From Seiridium cupressi (lineage: Eukaryota > Ascomycota > Sordariomycetes > Amphisphaeriales > Sporocadaceae): 64,000 nucleotides of DNA. The notes under the pieces are model-generated. The model had not been told where the DNA came from. It saw only the letters and a program-made list of their open reading frames with translations, and did no database searches. Below are positions 28,315 to 40,562 of the stretch, one piece after another. Within the stretch, counting starts at the first letter, position 1. The number at the start of each line of letters is the position of its first letter. Position numbers and translations under genes: made by a program. The stretch covers positions 269,583 through 333,582 of the forward strand of contig JARVKI010000047.1 in NCBI GenBank assembly GCA_036674765.1, given 5' to 3'.

Positions 28315-31300
28315 GTCAACATGACTGGCTTGGAAGAGATCGGAACACTTCACATTCGACATAAAGCTTCGAAGGCGCAAGCCGCACTTGGATCCGGGAT
28401 TTTTATCAGCATTATGAGACAGCTTCTTTACAACAATTGGATCACATACACGGAACAAATGGACAAGGACGGCAGCAGGGAAAAGCGCTGATGGTCACGG
28501 CGATGACCCGGAGTATCAGGTCATGAAACTGAAATGGTTTGGTTTGCAAGGATACCAAAAATAACGGCCGCTGCATCTTCCGGTCCAAGTTATGGCGTTG
28601 TTTCGAGAAGGGGTTTTCTATATACCGTTGTCTGCGCTTTTCAACCCGCACTCGTTTTCGCCAATTTTCTCCTGGTTTAACCCTCTGGCGACCGGAAAGA
28701 GGGTCTGGTTTCCAGTGACCGAATTATTGTGTATTTGTATGCTGTGTTTAGGACAGTCAGGGAGCCGGGGGAGGTCGCTCTCGCGTCATCACAAGGTCCA
28801 TACACTTTTGGGCGACAAGATTGTGTCGGGGGAGGCTGTCGCGGCTGAAACGCCATCTAACTTGGGAGATAATTGATACGGACGAGGCAACCTCTGGACC
28901 TTCCCGGGAGTTGACACCTTTTACGAGCCATTGTACTTTTTCTTACTCTTCACATTTCAGGGATTTGAGACATTAGCAAGGCGGTTACAAGGCGTTGGAG
29001 GGAATACGGATAAGGACTGTACGATTGGGAAGACTTATTTTATGCGTTGGCTTTTAGGTAGCATTGGATTGAGGAGCGAAAGAGGAACACTGTTTTTCCT
29101 TAAATCTTGAGACCTGTAGATACCCATACAACGGTTTACATAAAGTTCTTTGAAGAAACACGGCCATATGATTCTACATGCAATACACGGTGAGTTGCTT
29201 TGCCCCTCCATGCACATGGTGTTCCGTGTGTGGCTATACAGCGTCCTGGGTCTCCAACCAAGCAATCTCTAAGTAGATCTTCATCAATTGGGCAGGTGCT
29301 GCACGATGCTGACCCTGCCATGGGTCGTTGACTCCAGAGCCTGCCAGCCTATGTTGTCTCCTTGCTAGGTGTCGATAATTACATAGTACACATGAATCGT
29401 CTAGATCTGCCGGATCCGGCCTGGCTCAAACCCAATCTCTAAAGGGTCCTCACACATGGTTCTGTCAAACCCTATTTCGAAGCCAATGTAGGCCGGGAGA
29501 CATCTTGACACACCCCCGAGAGATGCTCTAAGTAAGATACAGAAATCCTCCGAGTCTATGACGATCGCTGTTTCAGTACTAGTTGGTCTAGGAGGAGTTC
29601 ATGTAACTCTCAGGGGCAGTTCGTCAGATGAAGGTAACGATAGCCGACTCAAAACTCTATCGAAGATCTGTACTGCCTCCAACACCATCAGCTCTGCCCT
29701 AGAGTCAGCTCTTCCCTTTAGCAGTTAGGGGCACCGAAAAGCGAGTTCCTTCTGTCGGACGGCCCCGGGGCAATAGCTCCCCGCCAACAAAGTGGCCCGG
29801 ATTACGAGACTATCCGTCTCGCCAATCGCAGCAGGGAGAACAAACACCGGCGCGGCCAGGACACACGCCATTATCGATCTTGCTTTCCCTCACCTTAGCT
29901 CGCTTCTCACCACGAATTATGGCACGCAGACTCTCTTTTCTTTGCCAGCCGTCAGGACAGAGGGCTTCCAGCGACAGCAGCATGCAGGATTCGTTTCAGA
30001 TCATGTCAATGTTGCTCGTTCAAGAAGGGCAGTCTGACCGCTCTCCCTCCTCGTCGTCCACCCCCCATCGCTTAGTGCGTCGTTGCAATTCGCTCATACA
30101 GTCTCCGCGCTACCTTCCGTGCACCACATACCTCGCTACTGCGGCCTTTCCTCTTGTCAATGGTGGGCCTGGGATCCAACTAGCGTGGGATGGTCCGAGA
30201 CTCGTGGTATCTGCAAGCCGCAGGACGACCTGGGCCGATGACCACAGATGGGCGATGGGATGCCCACGCTACCCGGCACTATACTACTGCAATGCATGTC
30301 ACCATTCCAGCCCAGGCCGATAGCGTATGGACGTCGCAGCCCGGGGTCTCCTGGGGAAAAGAGACGCTTGGGAAACTTGGGTGGGTGGGCAAGACGATGC
30401 CGTCCTATCTAACTAGGCCATATCTCGTAGAGCAGCGGACTTGGCTACCTATCCACTTGGCAGCCAATTCTAGCTTCCTAGCGGCGCACCAGGGCCTTGG
30501 TGCTGGACTTGCGAGCTGCCTGCCCCCGACTGCCCTCCTTTTCCTTAATTCCAACTAAGCCATGGCTCTGGGCTTGTAACAGTGGCCCCCCCCTTCTCCG
30601 CGATGTCTGTGCTAAATTCTAAGCTACCAATTCTCCAAAAGCATCCACCTGCACCAGACGCCACATGGTGAGGCTGAGGCCCGATAGCTTGGAGCGTGCT
30701 AGTTGACAGCCATCGGTGGAATACCACAGACTCAGCCTGCCGATGAAGAATGGCACAGAAGGCGAAAAAGAAATTATAAAGGCGCGTTCCTGGACCTGGA
30801 ACGCGGTGAACCGTAACGTGATCGACATGGCAATATCCTCACGTCGGATCCCTAGCTCCCGGCCAAGTAATTCAAGATAAGGGATCAGGGGACCTGAAAA
30901 AGCAATTACTCGCTCGGTCTACCGAATCTGGTCGTGGCTATTCGGCATACGAGGATTTTTGGAGTGATGGACGACAATACGAGAACCATGGGCCATTCCA
31001 TGTATTGGAACAACTTTGCACGGGACCGAAGCATTCCCTACTGGCGACCTGTGGAATGATCGCTTCATGTCTATGATCGGGATCACAGATAGGATTCCAC
31101 TATTCGATACCCTGCATTTCATCACATTCCCTTGACCTTGGCAACCTGGTCATGTAGAGATCAGCAGGTTGGACCCCATGGTTTATGGACTTTACAGATA
31201 TACTCTTCGTTATCACTCCGCCTCAACTTTGTCCGGGTGTCACGGCTGTCCTATAAAGAATTATTCGTATACATGTATTATATATTCTGCTTCAAGGAAC

Positions 31301-34300
31301 GCCCAAGCTCGCCAGGAATGATGGCCACACTCCTCGTGTTCAGGGCTAGAACGGCCCAATCCTTCGATAGTACGGATATGTCTCACTCACTCCAGCTCTC
31401 AGAAATTCGGCTCCGCAAGCTGATTTGCTCGCCAGAAATGCTCAGCCGCGCGTCATTGGGTGATTTCCAATCTCGTAAACCTGACTTCTTCGGTATACTG
31501 AGCTGATGGCATGCACAGTCTGCCTGGCCAATCCTTCCCATCCAATAGTCTACGAGACTATCGAGCAGCTGCATGCTTCTCCTCACGACATGTTGGTCTC
31601 CCACTTACGAGGCAATAATTACTCGCGAAAGTCGCCTCTCGTCCTTCGCAGGCAAATTGAGTGCCTGATGCGTGCGGACTAAATGGGTAATCTGGCAATC
31701 CAGAGACCTCTGCATTCTATTTGCTTGGCAAGGTCAAAGAGTCGAGGGAAGAGAAATGCCTTTTGTACAACCGTCGCACAGCTTTCGCGGAGAAATTCAT
31801 GATAGGACTGGACAGCAGTCCTGTCCGACAGTATCTTCGTCATGGTGTAGCCGTCGTCGTTAAATTAGGCTCGGATGATCCGCGACTTCGCCAGCATCAT
31901 CCCGGCGCCTCCGCCTGGGATCCTGGCTTTCGGGTCCTTCGGTACGTCGAATGTAGGGGATGTCAAGCTACTATCCATCCCGTCTAACGATCCCGATCAG
32001 CGCAATCGGGCTTCGGCACGGGCGCGTCAACCAAAGCAGGGCCGCGAGTGATGCATTCGTCCGCCCTGCTCTTGACCTCGGCGCAAGCGCCGCGGCGAAT
32101 TGATTGAGGCTGCATCGGGGAATACAGAATTTCGTGGGGGAGGGGAGGGTTCAGTATGCCTCTGGAGAATATTTCCGTTTCGCGGGAAGCCACATGCTTG
32201 GGCGCGTAACGCTACATCGCAAAATCCCTGGAGCGACAGCGGTTACGATGGACCCTTCGTGATTGTGGCACTTGTACGACCTCAACTCGCCCAACTGAGA
32301 GAGGCCCGTGGCAAAACGGACCAGACCGATAAGGCATCCTTAGCGATTGTTTCACATGTATTTTGAATGAACTTGCGTTTCAAGGCGTCAAAGGACAGCA
32401 TCGCGGGAGACTGCAGGCAGAATCTGGAGATAGTGTCATTATGGCATGTTCGCATATATTCTAACCCTGGGTATTGGGCAGGCCTGCAGCAGAATGTGCC
32501 ATCCAATATCGGTGCCAGAGAAGCGCCGTGTGACAGATGTGATATGCCGGACGGGTAAGTGCTTATACTTATCTCTTTTTTAACTCGAGGGCGGTCCCCA
32601 GATAATATAGAGATCCCCAATAGTAGAGTTGACAGTTTTTCATGTGCCGTGTGCTTGATATCATCTTGGGGTGGGGGGAAAGGGAGTACAAAACAGAGAA
32701 CGAAAAGATGAGTGTTGAAGGCTAACGGCGGCTGGTCAGTGAATCGCCGCAAGCCAGCTACAACACAGCTGGCCCCAGCTGGGCAGTTTACTTACTGGAT
32801 ACCATTACTGAAGAACATATAGCAAACGGATCAATCGACATGGTAATTCACTGTTACCAAACTGTTTAACATTTCTCGCTATAAGATTTTTAGTCGTTTC
32901 CAGCACTTTGGTGGTATACACATATTCTTGAATCGCTGATTTTCAATGTGGAGTATGTCCATCCATGTATGTCTGAAGGATACCATGTTGCTTAAAAACC
33001 CACCGAAGGGGTTGGAACAGACCTATCTATTGCTTTTGCCACTGGGCAGCACGGTATTGTATCCCTTCTATTGTCTGTAGACAGGATACTTTCCCAAACT
33101 CGTTGCTTAAGTTCCGGGAACGTATAATGGCCGTCAAATGGTCTCGGAACTCTTTCGAGCAGGCCTTGATGGTTGGTGTAAAGCAGCAAAATATTGTCGA
33201 TTAGAAAACTTATATGATATATGCAGCCGGCAGCTATTTCCAGGATACCAGATCACAGTTCACGTCTGATTCCTCGACTGAAGCTTGGCTATTATCTGGT
33301 TTTGACATTGACAAGTTAAATCACTACAGAAAGACACAATCTATGTGGCGAGAGCATCATTTAATCCACATGTCTTTATGGAAACCCTCTGTATCTGCCA
33401 AGGGGGCGACCCTGGATGAGTCTGTAGTGATGGACAAGATACTTGCGTAAGCTCCTCCCCGAACTGCCAAAAGGGCTTTCAGCAACACAGCAAAACAATA
33501 ATTGCAGTGTCAATGCCAGTGTTCAAAGGTGGAGGTATGGGCGATTCGCAATACTGTGCTCAGTCAATATACGTCGTCAGATAATCTGGTTTCATGGCAC
33601 ATCGAAGGATGAGATAAAATCCAACACCTGTATCCGTCGTGTCTGGACATACCAACAGAATATAATTTGGAAGCGGTGCTCTATTTCCTAAATTATAAAG
33701 TAGGTTTTGGTTTCTCAAAAATCGACTAAAGTCATTATCTTGATCCTATGAGGGCTGCCTAGATTAACAGGTCAGCATCTTCAATACCGCGAATCCTCTC
33801 GCGTTAAGGGGCTTGTATATTTGAAAAGTCAATCTGTTCTACAAATAGCTTAGACGCAGGTCATTTTAAATCACCCAAGATGAAGAATTGGCAAATGCCT
33901 TGGGCTTGTTACCAGCTTGTATGGCTTGGCTAGACGATTCGCCATGTCTTTTCGGGGATGAAAGAAGATGAGTCGTAGGATTATGGAGAACGGTCTGTAC
34001 AAAAGCTTGACTTGGTGACATCGATTGTCTCGGGTTGAAATTTGATGGCTGCGTTTCCTGTCGTAGAGATCACATAGGTTCCTTTTTGAAAGCTGAACTC
34101 GGCAGACCCCAGCGAGACATGCTTCTGTATGCATCTACTACTCACATGTATATAGAAGGCATCGAGTTAATATCATCCATCAGTCTTGTAGTTTCCAATG
34201 CTGCATTTAATATGACGCTCGACTATCTATCTTGACACGAATGGCTTGGAATCGGAGGACATCACGTTACTTTCTACACGAGCGACGTGACTGGTGGCAT

Positions 34301-34498
34301 ATTTAGTTCTAGAGGACGCACTGTCATCCCAGTCTGCACGCACAGCAAGCCAACATTGATGTGAAGCGGGAGGGCATGACGAAGGCATTTAAGAAGGCGG
34401 TTTAGATCAACTCGATAGTTAACCGTTGCAATTGAGAGCTGAGATTTCTATCATACACACACATTCTACCATTCTCGAAGTTTATCATGCGCATGGGT
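28315..34498. other. 6-kb gene-poor stretch between flbC and cyanide hydratase
   Basis: The first ~700 bases probably hold the flbC 3' UTR. No gene is supported beyond it. An 8-bp hairpin (CGCGTTCC, 7-nt loop, GGAACGCG) lies at 30783-30805. A weak spliced-ORF candidate lies at 33214-33691 and is described under findings. A GC-rich patch around 32.0 kb has coding-like base use on the minus strand but no recognisable product. Confidence 0.4.
30783..30805. repeat. 8-bp inverted repeat
   Basis: CGCGTTCC at 30783-30790 and GGAACGCG at 30798-30805 are exact reverse complements around a 7-nt loop in otherwise non-coding DNA. A structured RNA or chance are both possible. Confidence 0.5.
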
Positions 34499-35726
34499 TC
34501 AGATTTTTGCAACGCCATTCTCTTTCCCTGCAGCCTTCCCGTTGGTTTTTTCATGAGAATCCTTGTTTGACTTGGGCTCTCCATCCAACGGCAGATCCAG
34601 GCCCAGCCGATAACGGGTGCTATATGTCGCAATTCCGCCATCTGGGTCGGCCTCGGTGACCAGCTCCTTGCGTCTGGTATCGACCAGCAGGCGGATCAAA
34701 TCTGGACGCATATAGTGTCCAGCAAAGTCGGCGAGAACCTTGGTCAGATGGGTCTCGTTCAAGTCGATGTCGACGAACAGCAACCCATCGAAATCGTTTG
34801 CAGGCTTTGTGTGCAGGCTTCCGTCGGGTCGGAAGATTCGAGCATGCCCGTTGTAGACGGAGGGATCGGTTTCTGGCTCGACACCCTCGGGTGTGTTCTT
34901 TTTCAAGCCCTCAAGCGAGAGTCTCTGGAAAGGTGCAAGAGTCCAGGTACCTGTCTCGATGGCATACTCGGGGGTGACCAGGTCCGACGCCGGCTCGGCG
35001 TAGTTGGTAGCTGGGTCAGGCGATACCTGTCGCACATTGCTAGGGTAGGCCGGCCAGGCTGCGATATGAACTTGCTCACCCATGGAGACATTTAGAGACT
35101 TGAGGAACGGGTTCATGTTCTCCCAGCAGTTTAGCTGACCGACACGACCGATCTCAGTCTCGGTGACGGACACGAACGTGTCACCTGAGCCGTCACCATA
35201 GACGAGCTTCTCAACGTGGGTGGGCTTGATCTTGCGGCGGTGGTTAATGACCTCGCCAGTGGGCGAAATCAACACCTGCGCAAGGTAAAGGGTTGCATGG
35301 TCGATCTCGGAGAAGCCCAGAGAGACGAATATCTGATTGTCACGGGCAGCGCGTCGGATGCGTCGCATTTCGTCGGAATTAACCGCCATAGAGTTCTCAC
35401 GGTACTTCTTCAGCATTGGCAAACTCTGAAGGTAGGTAACCTTCCACATCCAATAGGGGTATCCAGGGATCCCTTAAATAATAGTGATCAGCATTAGAGT
35501 TCTGACGATCTTATAACAAGGAAACTCACAAACTTCTGGGAATGCAACAAGCTTGCACCCTGCCTGACCAGCCTCGTTGATGAACTTGATCGTTTTCTGG
35601 ACGCCACCCTCAAGATCGAACCAGCCGGGTTCGGAGGTGACCTATTCATGACCAGTCAGCATTCATTCATAAGTAAAAGAGATCAAGTCTTCGTACAGCT
35701 GCGGCATTGTACTTGGTGATAGGCAT
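34499..35726 (-). CDS. Cyanide hydratase (fungal nitrilase superfamily)
   Basis: Hydrates HCN to formamide (EC 4.2.1.66), a cytosolic enzyme that detoxifies cyanide met on or in cyanogenic plants. Exons on the minus strand are 35726-35697, 35641-35530 and 35472-34499, for about 371 aa. The first exon is only 30 nt and encodes [10 protein letters not shown], the conserved start of fungal cyanide hydratases. The catalytic triad is complete: Glu46 in FPEVWIPGY, Lys128 in [11 protein letters not shown] and Cys163 in [11 protein letters not shown]. The region [18 protein letters not shown] and the C-terminal block [16 protein letters not shown] match cyanide hydratase better than general nitrilases. 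The tail is Lys/Gly/Asn-rich and variable in the family. It stands alone in a gene-poor stretch. Plain nitrilase is the only real alternative. Confidence 0.95.
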
Positions 35727-38406
35727 GTTGGATGGATTTGTCGGATGGCTTTGTTCGCTTGATGATGGCTTGGGTAACTTGATTGGTGATGGGGATTCTG
35801 CTTCTTCAAGTCTCGAGGCAAGAGACCAAATCGAGAGATATTTATACAGTCATATTCATATAGATAGCAAGACTTCAAATACACGTGCTCCCAAGATCTT
35901 GTCGGTGCTTGGTAAAACATTCGATCATCCGCTGTACAGGATGTATGTGCTTCCCTTCGCGCCTTGCGAGTACGATGTTCGACTGCCACTCAACTAGAGT
36001 GAGTTTAGGATCGAAGCCCAGAGCCACTCTAGCTCAAACCCCGGATGGACTGCAACCTCCATGAGCACATAACCTCCATATGGCCGTGGATCATAACACG
36101 GTCCGTGGCGTGAAGAATAAAGTTCATCGTGGATCTCTGAGTTGTAATGCCGAGTATGGACGAGCTTAGACCGAGACCTACATTGTATCCTTGGCTCTGC
36201 AACACCTCCTGCATGAACTTCTCACGTGCGTGATCATGGCTCATTGAATCTCCATTGCTCCACACGGTGATACCCTTCGTGACGTCTAGACAAGGCGGCG
36301 TCACGGATAGGCGGATGATGTCTCATACACCGAGCAACTTGGGGCTGTATTCTTAGGTGGTTCGGATCCAAGGTAGCCGAGATTTTCCGATTATTAACAG
36401 TTCTACAGTGCTTGAGCTTCCATTCAAATCCCGGGTGGCACGATCATACGAACCCGCATCCGTGTGAACCGTGACTCCATAAGACACCGAACGGCGTTTG
36501 GTATTTACAAATCCCGGGGCCGCGTTGCATTGATATCGGCATTCGCCACTTCCAAGGGGCCTTAAAGATATTCACTCAAGCTGCGATTGGCCCTCTTCTC
36601 ATTTCGGAGATGGTATGTTTCGCTTAGTTCTCCAGACTTTCTTTTAGGTCATGCACATGAAGCCAGTATGGATGCGATAAGCGGAACCGCGGCAATTCAT
36701 GAGCTAGCATCTGATGTAAGTAAGTCAGCATGGTTTGAAATACCTGAGGAAAATTAAAATAATGCATGTAGAACTCACGCCGGCCATACTGATAGGTTCT
36801 CCGTGATTCGAAGTTTCAATTCTACTGTTTCCTCCAAGGTTGGAGGACATGTCTTTTTTTTCACGCAAAGTACTGCTCCACCGTGGGGGATTGATACAAA
36901 GTATTGTGTGATTCTACATCAATAAACATGCCTTTAAATTGCTTGTCATTACCACTGTTGTCATTAAAGGCAAAATTACGAGTCAGTGGCGAAAATCATC
37001 GTAGCACTTTTCTTATCTTTCTTTCCTGCACTAGGCCTGACATGTGCCAAGCCTGCACGCTTCATGGACTGGCCGCACAGAGGAGTATCATCCCACGAAT
37101 ATATTTGCATTGAAACCGAGTTCAACCATTGGCGAATATACTGGACAGTTATCCGCGACCACCTGAGAAACGGCGCCCGGTCATATTGTTGAATAGGCCT
37201 GTCCCGAAGTGGCGCCCTCAGCTTAATACAGAAAGCCGCCTTAATAAGACGAAAACTACGACCACAAGACTCGGCAACTAGAGCGGCAATCCCGATATAC
37301 GATATCATGGAGCCTTCATTCTTAGGAAGCCGTCACACTGTGGATATGACAAGTGTATAATAGCGACCGGTATCGTTTGTAGTGGCTCTGGCAACCTAGT
37401 AGTACCATAACTAGCACATTACACCCCGGTTTTATATATCTTCAAACGTCGATACTTATAGTCGTATATCAATTTGGAACTTTCGAGAAATGTCCGAGAT
37501 TAAAGGCAGTGCCAGACGCAGCCGGTGTCATTGGGCTGTACCGTTGAGCCTATGAAGGAAGGGCAGATACATTGACACGTAGAAATTGAGCAACTCCTTT
37601 TATATCGCAGGACGGTTATAATCCATAATACCACCCATTATCAGCGCTTTGTGCTCTCTGTAGTCTATTCTACGAGTAAACATTTCCTATGCAGGTGTCT
37701 TTGTTCTTGAAATATAATGTTAAATTCGTAATAAGTCATCAGACCTATATGATGAAGGATTCGCCAACTCGAGGTGTTATAGCGGCATGGATCGTAGCTT
37801 GTGGGTATATGTATGCAAGTCGTTATGTGATATACCTAGAATGTTTATCGATAGAAATGCATTTGGCCTCGGATGGTATTTATAACGGAACGCTGGTCAA
37901 ACATGGAGGCAAGATTTCCATATATATAAAATGTCTAAAACTCTCCGTCCATTGTTGTGTGTTCATAATTATGGAAATCGATGTGCTTGTTACCAGGTTT
38001 TGAATGTAGCCGTGTAATTCTAGAGGCCTTAACTACCTACATTAGTTAGCTCACGAATAGGAGTGCAGACCGTTTGTATACCCCGCATCCGCCTACTTAG
38101 CCCCAAGCGAGGGAAGTCACGCGGACAAGTGCCAACTCTAGACACGCACTTCCAAGTATGAGCGCATGTCTAAACTTATTTGTGACAACATACCTTTTCA
38201 AGCAGTCAATCACACAATCCTTCAAGTGCTTTTCTCGCGAGTGTAAACGTTCGGAGAATGAACGACCAAAGTCCCCTCCTAGGATCGAATACGACTGCCT
38301 CAGCGGGCGTTGCAGCACCCAAGGCCCATGCCAGTACTCAGGTAACAAATATGTCGCTGCTGTGCCCGCAAGTTCTAGATGTTAACTCGAAGATATCTAG
38401 GTCGGA
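35727..38406. other. Intergenic, cyanide hydratase to membrane-protein gene
   Basis: Apart from the cyanide hydratase promoter, these 2.7 kb show no supported gene. The centre (about 37.3-38.0 kb) is AT-rich with ATATAT runs. The minus-strand open frame at 36029-36304 has no recognised domain. Confidence 0.45.
35839..35846 (-). promoter_or_regulatory. TATA box of cyanide hydratase
   Basis: TATAAATA on the minus strand, about 113 nt before the ATG. It fits an inducible, TATA-driven promoter, and cyanide hydratases are known to be induced by cyanide. Confidence 0.5.
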
Positions 38407-39333
38407 ATGACATTTCTACATATGCTCCGAAGCGGGCTTATCGCACCTAATCAGACTACCCACAAATCTTTGTCCGTCATTCTAAACGAGGACGATGCTG
38501 AGGAACAAGATCGGCTGACCGAGAAATGGCGTGACCATAAACTCCAAGAACTCAACTTCATTGGCGTCGTGGTAAGTCATTGAGCCCAATTGATTTGAGC
38601 CACTTCCTGAGTTCTGTGGACCCGGCTTACTCTTTCTACAGGGTGCCCTCCTCGCTGGAGTATTGACTGTACGTGTCTTATCGGGTCCCTTCCTACCTGA
38701 TTGGAGTTGTTTGGGGAGTAGGAACAACATCTTGAGAGTTGGAACTCCAGGCCCCTCGTTGCAAAGCCCGCAGAACTTCTCCGTAACAGCAATCGCTAAA
38801 CCTGATTTGACAGAGTACCGGCAGTTGGCCAACCATTCTAAGTAATGGCAACCGTCAGCCATGGGAGGTCCGGGCTTTCTGGTTCTGTGGGATAACATTC
38901 GCTCTCTTCTCAGTACTCATCGCAGCGCAGCAGACCCTCCGTCTCCATCGCCTCAGCGCACATCGCGACGGACTAGCGTATATCAGGAAATGCATGGCAG
39001 GCCAAAGGGGCAGAGATGGCCAAATCAAGCCTCGAAGTGTGCAAGTCTATGCGTGGCAGGCCAGTACTGCCCTTCTGACGGCGGCCGTCTTTTGCATGAT
39101 CTGCGGGATGCTTGTGCTCGTCTGGATCAGCACGAATTGGGGCCCTTTCAAGAATCCAAGCGATGATTGGTGGGATGGAAATGCCAAGGTAAGCACACCC
39201 AGCGCCTGTAAAGATCATTGAACTAACAAAATAACAGCTTGCGGTTACGTTCTCCACCGTTCTTGCCTCCACTCTAGGCGTATTCCTGATTGCACAAGGT
39301 TCTCTCGCCGCAGATCATGAATCGAATGAGTAA
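38407..39333 (+). CDS. Predicted four-helix membrane protein, unknown function
   Basis: Built by eye from four exons, 38407-38571, 38642-38668, 38814-39188 and 39238-39333, in total about 220 aa. All junctions are in phase 0 with GTAAGT, GTACGT and GTAAGC donors and CAG acceptors. Exon 2 is only 27 nt and encodes GALLAGVLT. Joined, the product has an acidic cytosol-like N terminus (DDAEEQDRLTEKWRDHKLQE) and four hydrophobic helices: around FIGVVGALLAGVLTSTGSW, FWFCGITFALFSVLIAA, TALLTAAVFCMICGMLVLVW and VTFSTVLASTLGVFLIAQG. A hydrophilic loop (HRLSAHRDGLAYIRK) lies between helices 2 and 3. I do not recognise a named family; it resembles conserved hypothetical fungal membrane proteins. Because splicing exactly joins helix 1 and every frame stays open, I think the gene is real. 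Met6 within MTFLHM is an alternative start. Confidence 0.75.
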
Positions 39334-39869
39334 ACAGGTCATGAAAAGCATTCACAGATGATCTGAAGGCGGACAGATCTTGAAGCCCAACTACTAGAGC
39401 TTCCACGGGGTCGGTCACAGAGTTTCGAATGCCAACGTTGATTTGAGCACAGATTGATCCGTATACTACTCAAACCGGTACACGAATTCATGACCTTGGT
39501 CAAAATAAATGGACACCATATTTGTTTCTCTGGAACCAGATAGTACATGTCTACCTGGTTTTACTCAGTCGCTCTTCTGTGTCAATGGAGTTTGACCCAA
39601 ACTTGCCGCATGACTAATTGTTTCAATTTCCCACATGAGCCATACTTGTCCGACTTGCAGGGCACCGACCGATCTCGCAAAAGCAGTAGTATGTGGGATA
39701 TGGCACACTACGTCCGTCCCTCCGTGCAATCACAACTCCTCGTCTGCAATATACACTTAAATCAAGTGCTAAAACTTGTTATTACACAAGTGTTCGATGG
39801 TACTGGAGGGCCTCGTTATTAGGGTAGGGCTATGTCAGAAACGGTACAACTAAGGCACATGATCGTTAA

Positions 39870-40391
39870 ATGCGCCATCGTGGGTGGCAGCAAGAAGGGA
39901 CTATCAAGCGAGTGACAGGCAATAGGAAAATCCCAAAGGCTGAGATCGAGTTTAGAATAGTTGATTTGGTTTGACAATCTGATACATCCACGTGCATATC
40001 CCCTGAGCTTGCTGAGATCCTTGCAGACGTTCGCCCATTACATGACAAATCCCTGAAAGTTAAAATAACAATCCAAGCACACAAGTCAGCTTTGGACGAC
40101 TTCGTGGAATGTCCCAAGTTGAAAAGAGAGCGTAGTTGGCTCTTCGGCGTCTTAGTTGCCGAATATAACTACATTGTCGATTAAGGGTGTCGATCCTTGA
40201 TTCCTGATAGCTCAGGATTCACCGATCTGTTGCCATACCATAAACTAGTCGTCTCGGTTGCAATCGGCTTGGCAAAATCCGTTGTAGAAGAACAAGAATT
40301 CAAAGTGGCCGGTTTGTCGTTTGTGAAACGTGACTGCACAGTGCGAGTGAATCACAGCACCGTGCTGGATATTTCAATTGAAAACGGTTGA
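39870..40391 (+). pseudogene. Possible decayed gene: one frame with two stops
   Basis: From an ATG at 39870 one frame runs 173 codons to a stop at 40389, broken only by TGA (39972-39974) and TAA (40182-40184). The segments look protein-like (for example LAEILADVRPLHDK and KLVVSVAIGLAKSVVEEQEF). Both stops could arise by C to T change from CGA or CAA, which is the pattern of repeat-induced point mutation or simple decay. I do not recognise the family. Two stops in 174 codons is fewer than chance predicts locally, but not rare over a whole window. Confidence 0.3.
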
Positions 40392-40445
40392 AGAGAAGGG
40401 GGGTGCCTGGTTCATGGCACCCTCCAAACCGAGATCAGGTTGATG

Positions 40446-40562
40446 CTAAACGGTAGCACTGAACTCGGCATCTTCATATGTCCCCTTCCCAACAACAGCA
40501 GCATCGACGGCGGCGACAAACATCTCCGGGTGACAAATCCGTACAAAGCCGGGGTCAGACAT
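40446..40562 (-). CDS. Possible 38-aa small protein
   Basis: An ATG-started frame on the minus strand encodes 38 residues (beginning MSDPGFVRICHPEMF and ending YEDAEFSATV) with C/G-ending codons like the real genes of this window. A short inverted repeat (GGGTGCC...GGCACCC, about 40411-40432) lies just beyond its stop. No family is recognised. It could also be the last exon of a gene whose 5' exons I cannot see. Confidence 0.28.
   Translation of the reverse strand: MSDPGFVRICHPEMFVAAVDAAVVGKGTYEDAEFSATV

Noticed and set aside
29880..30560. Overlapping 120-150 codon plus-strand frames
   Set aside because: GC-rich patch with no domain and no consistent frame; treated as chance.
32367..32558. 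Exon-like frame ending in a GTAAGT donor with a CDRC motif
   Set aside because: No matching acceptor or downstream exon was found, and the Cys spacing does not fit a Zn2Cys6 cluster.
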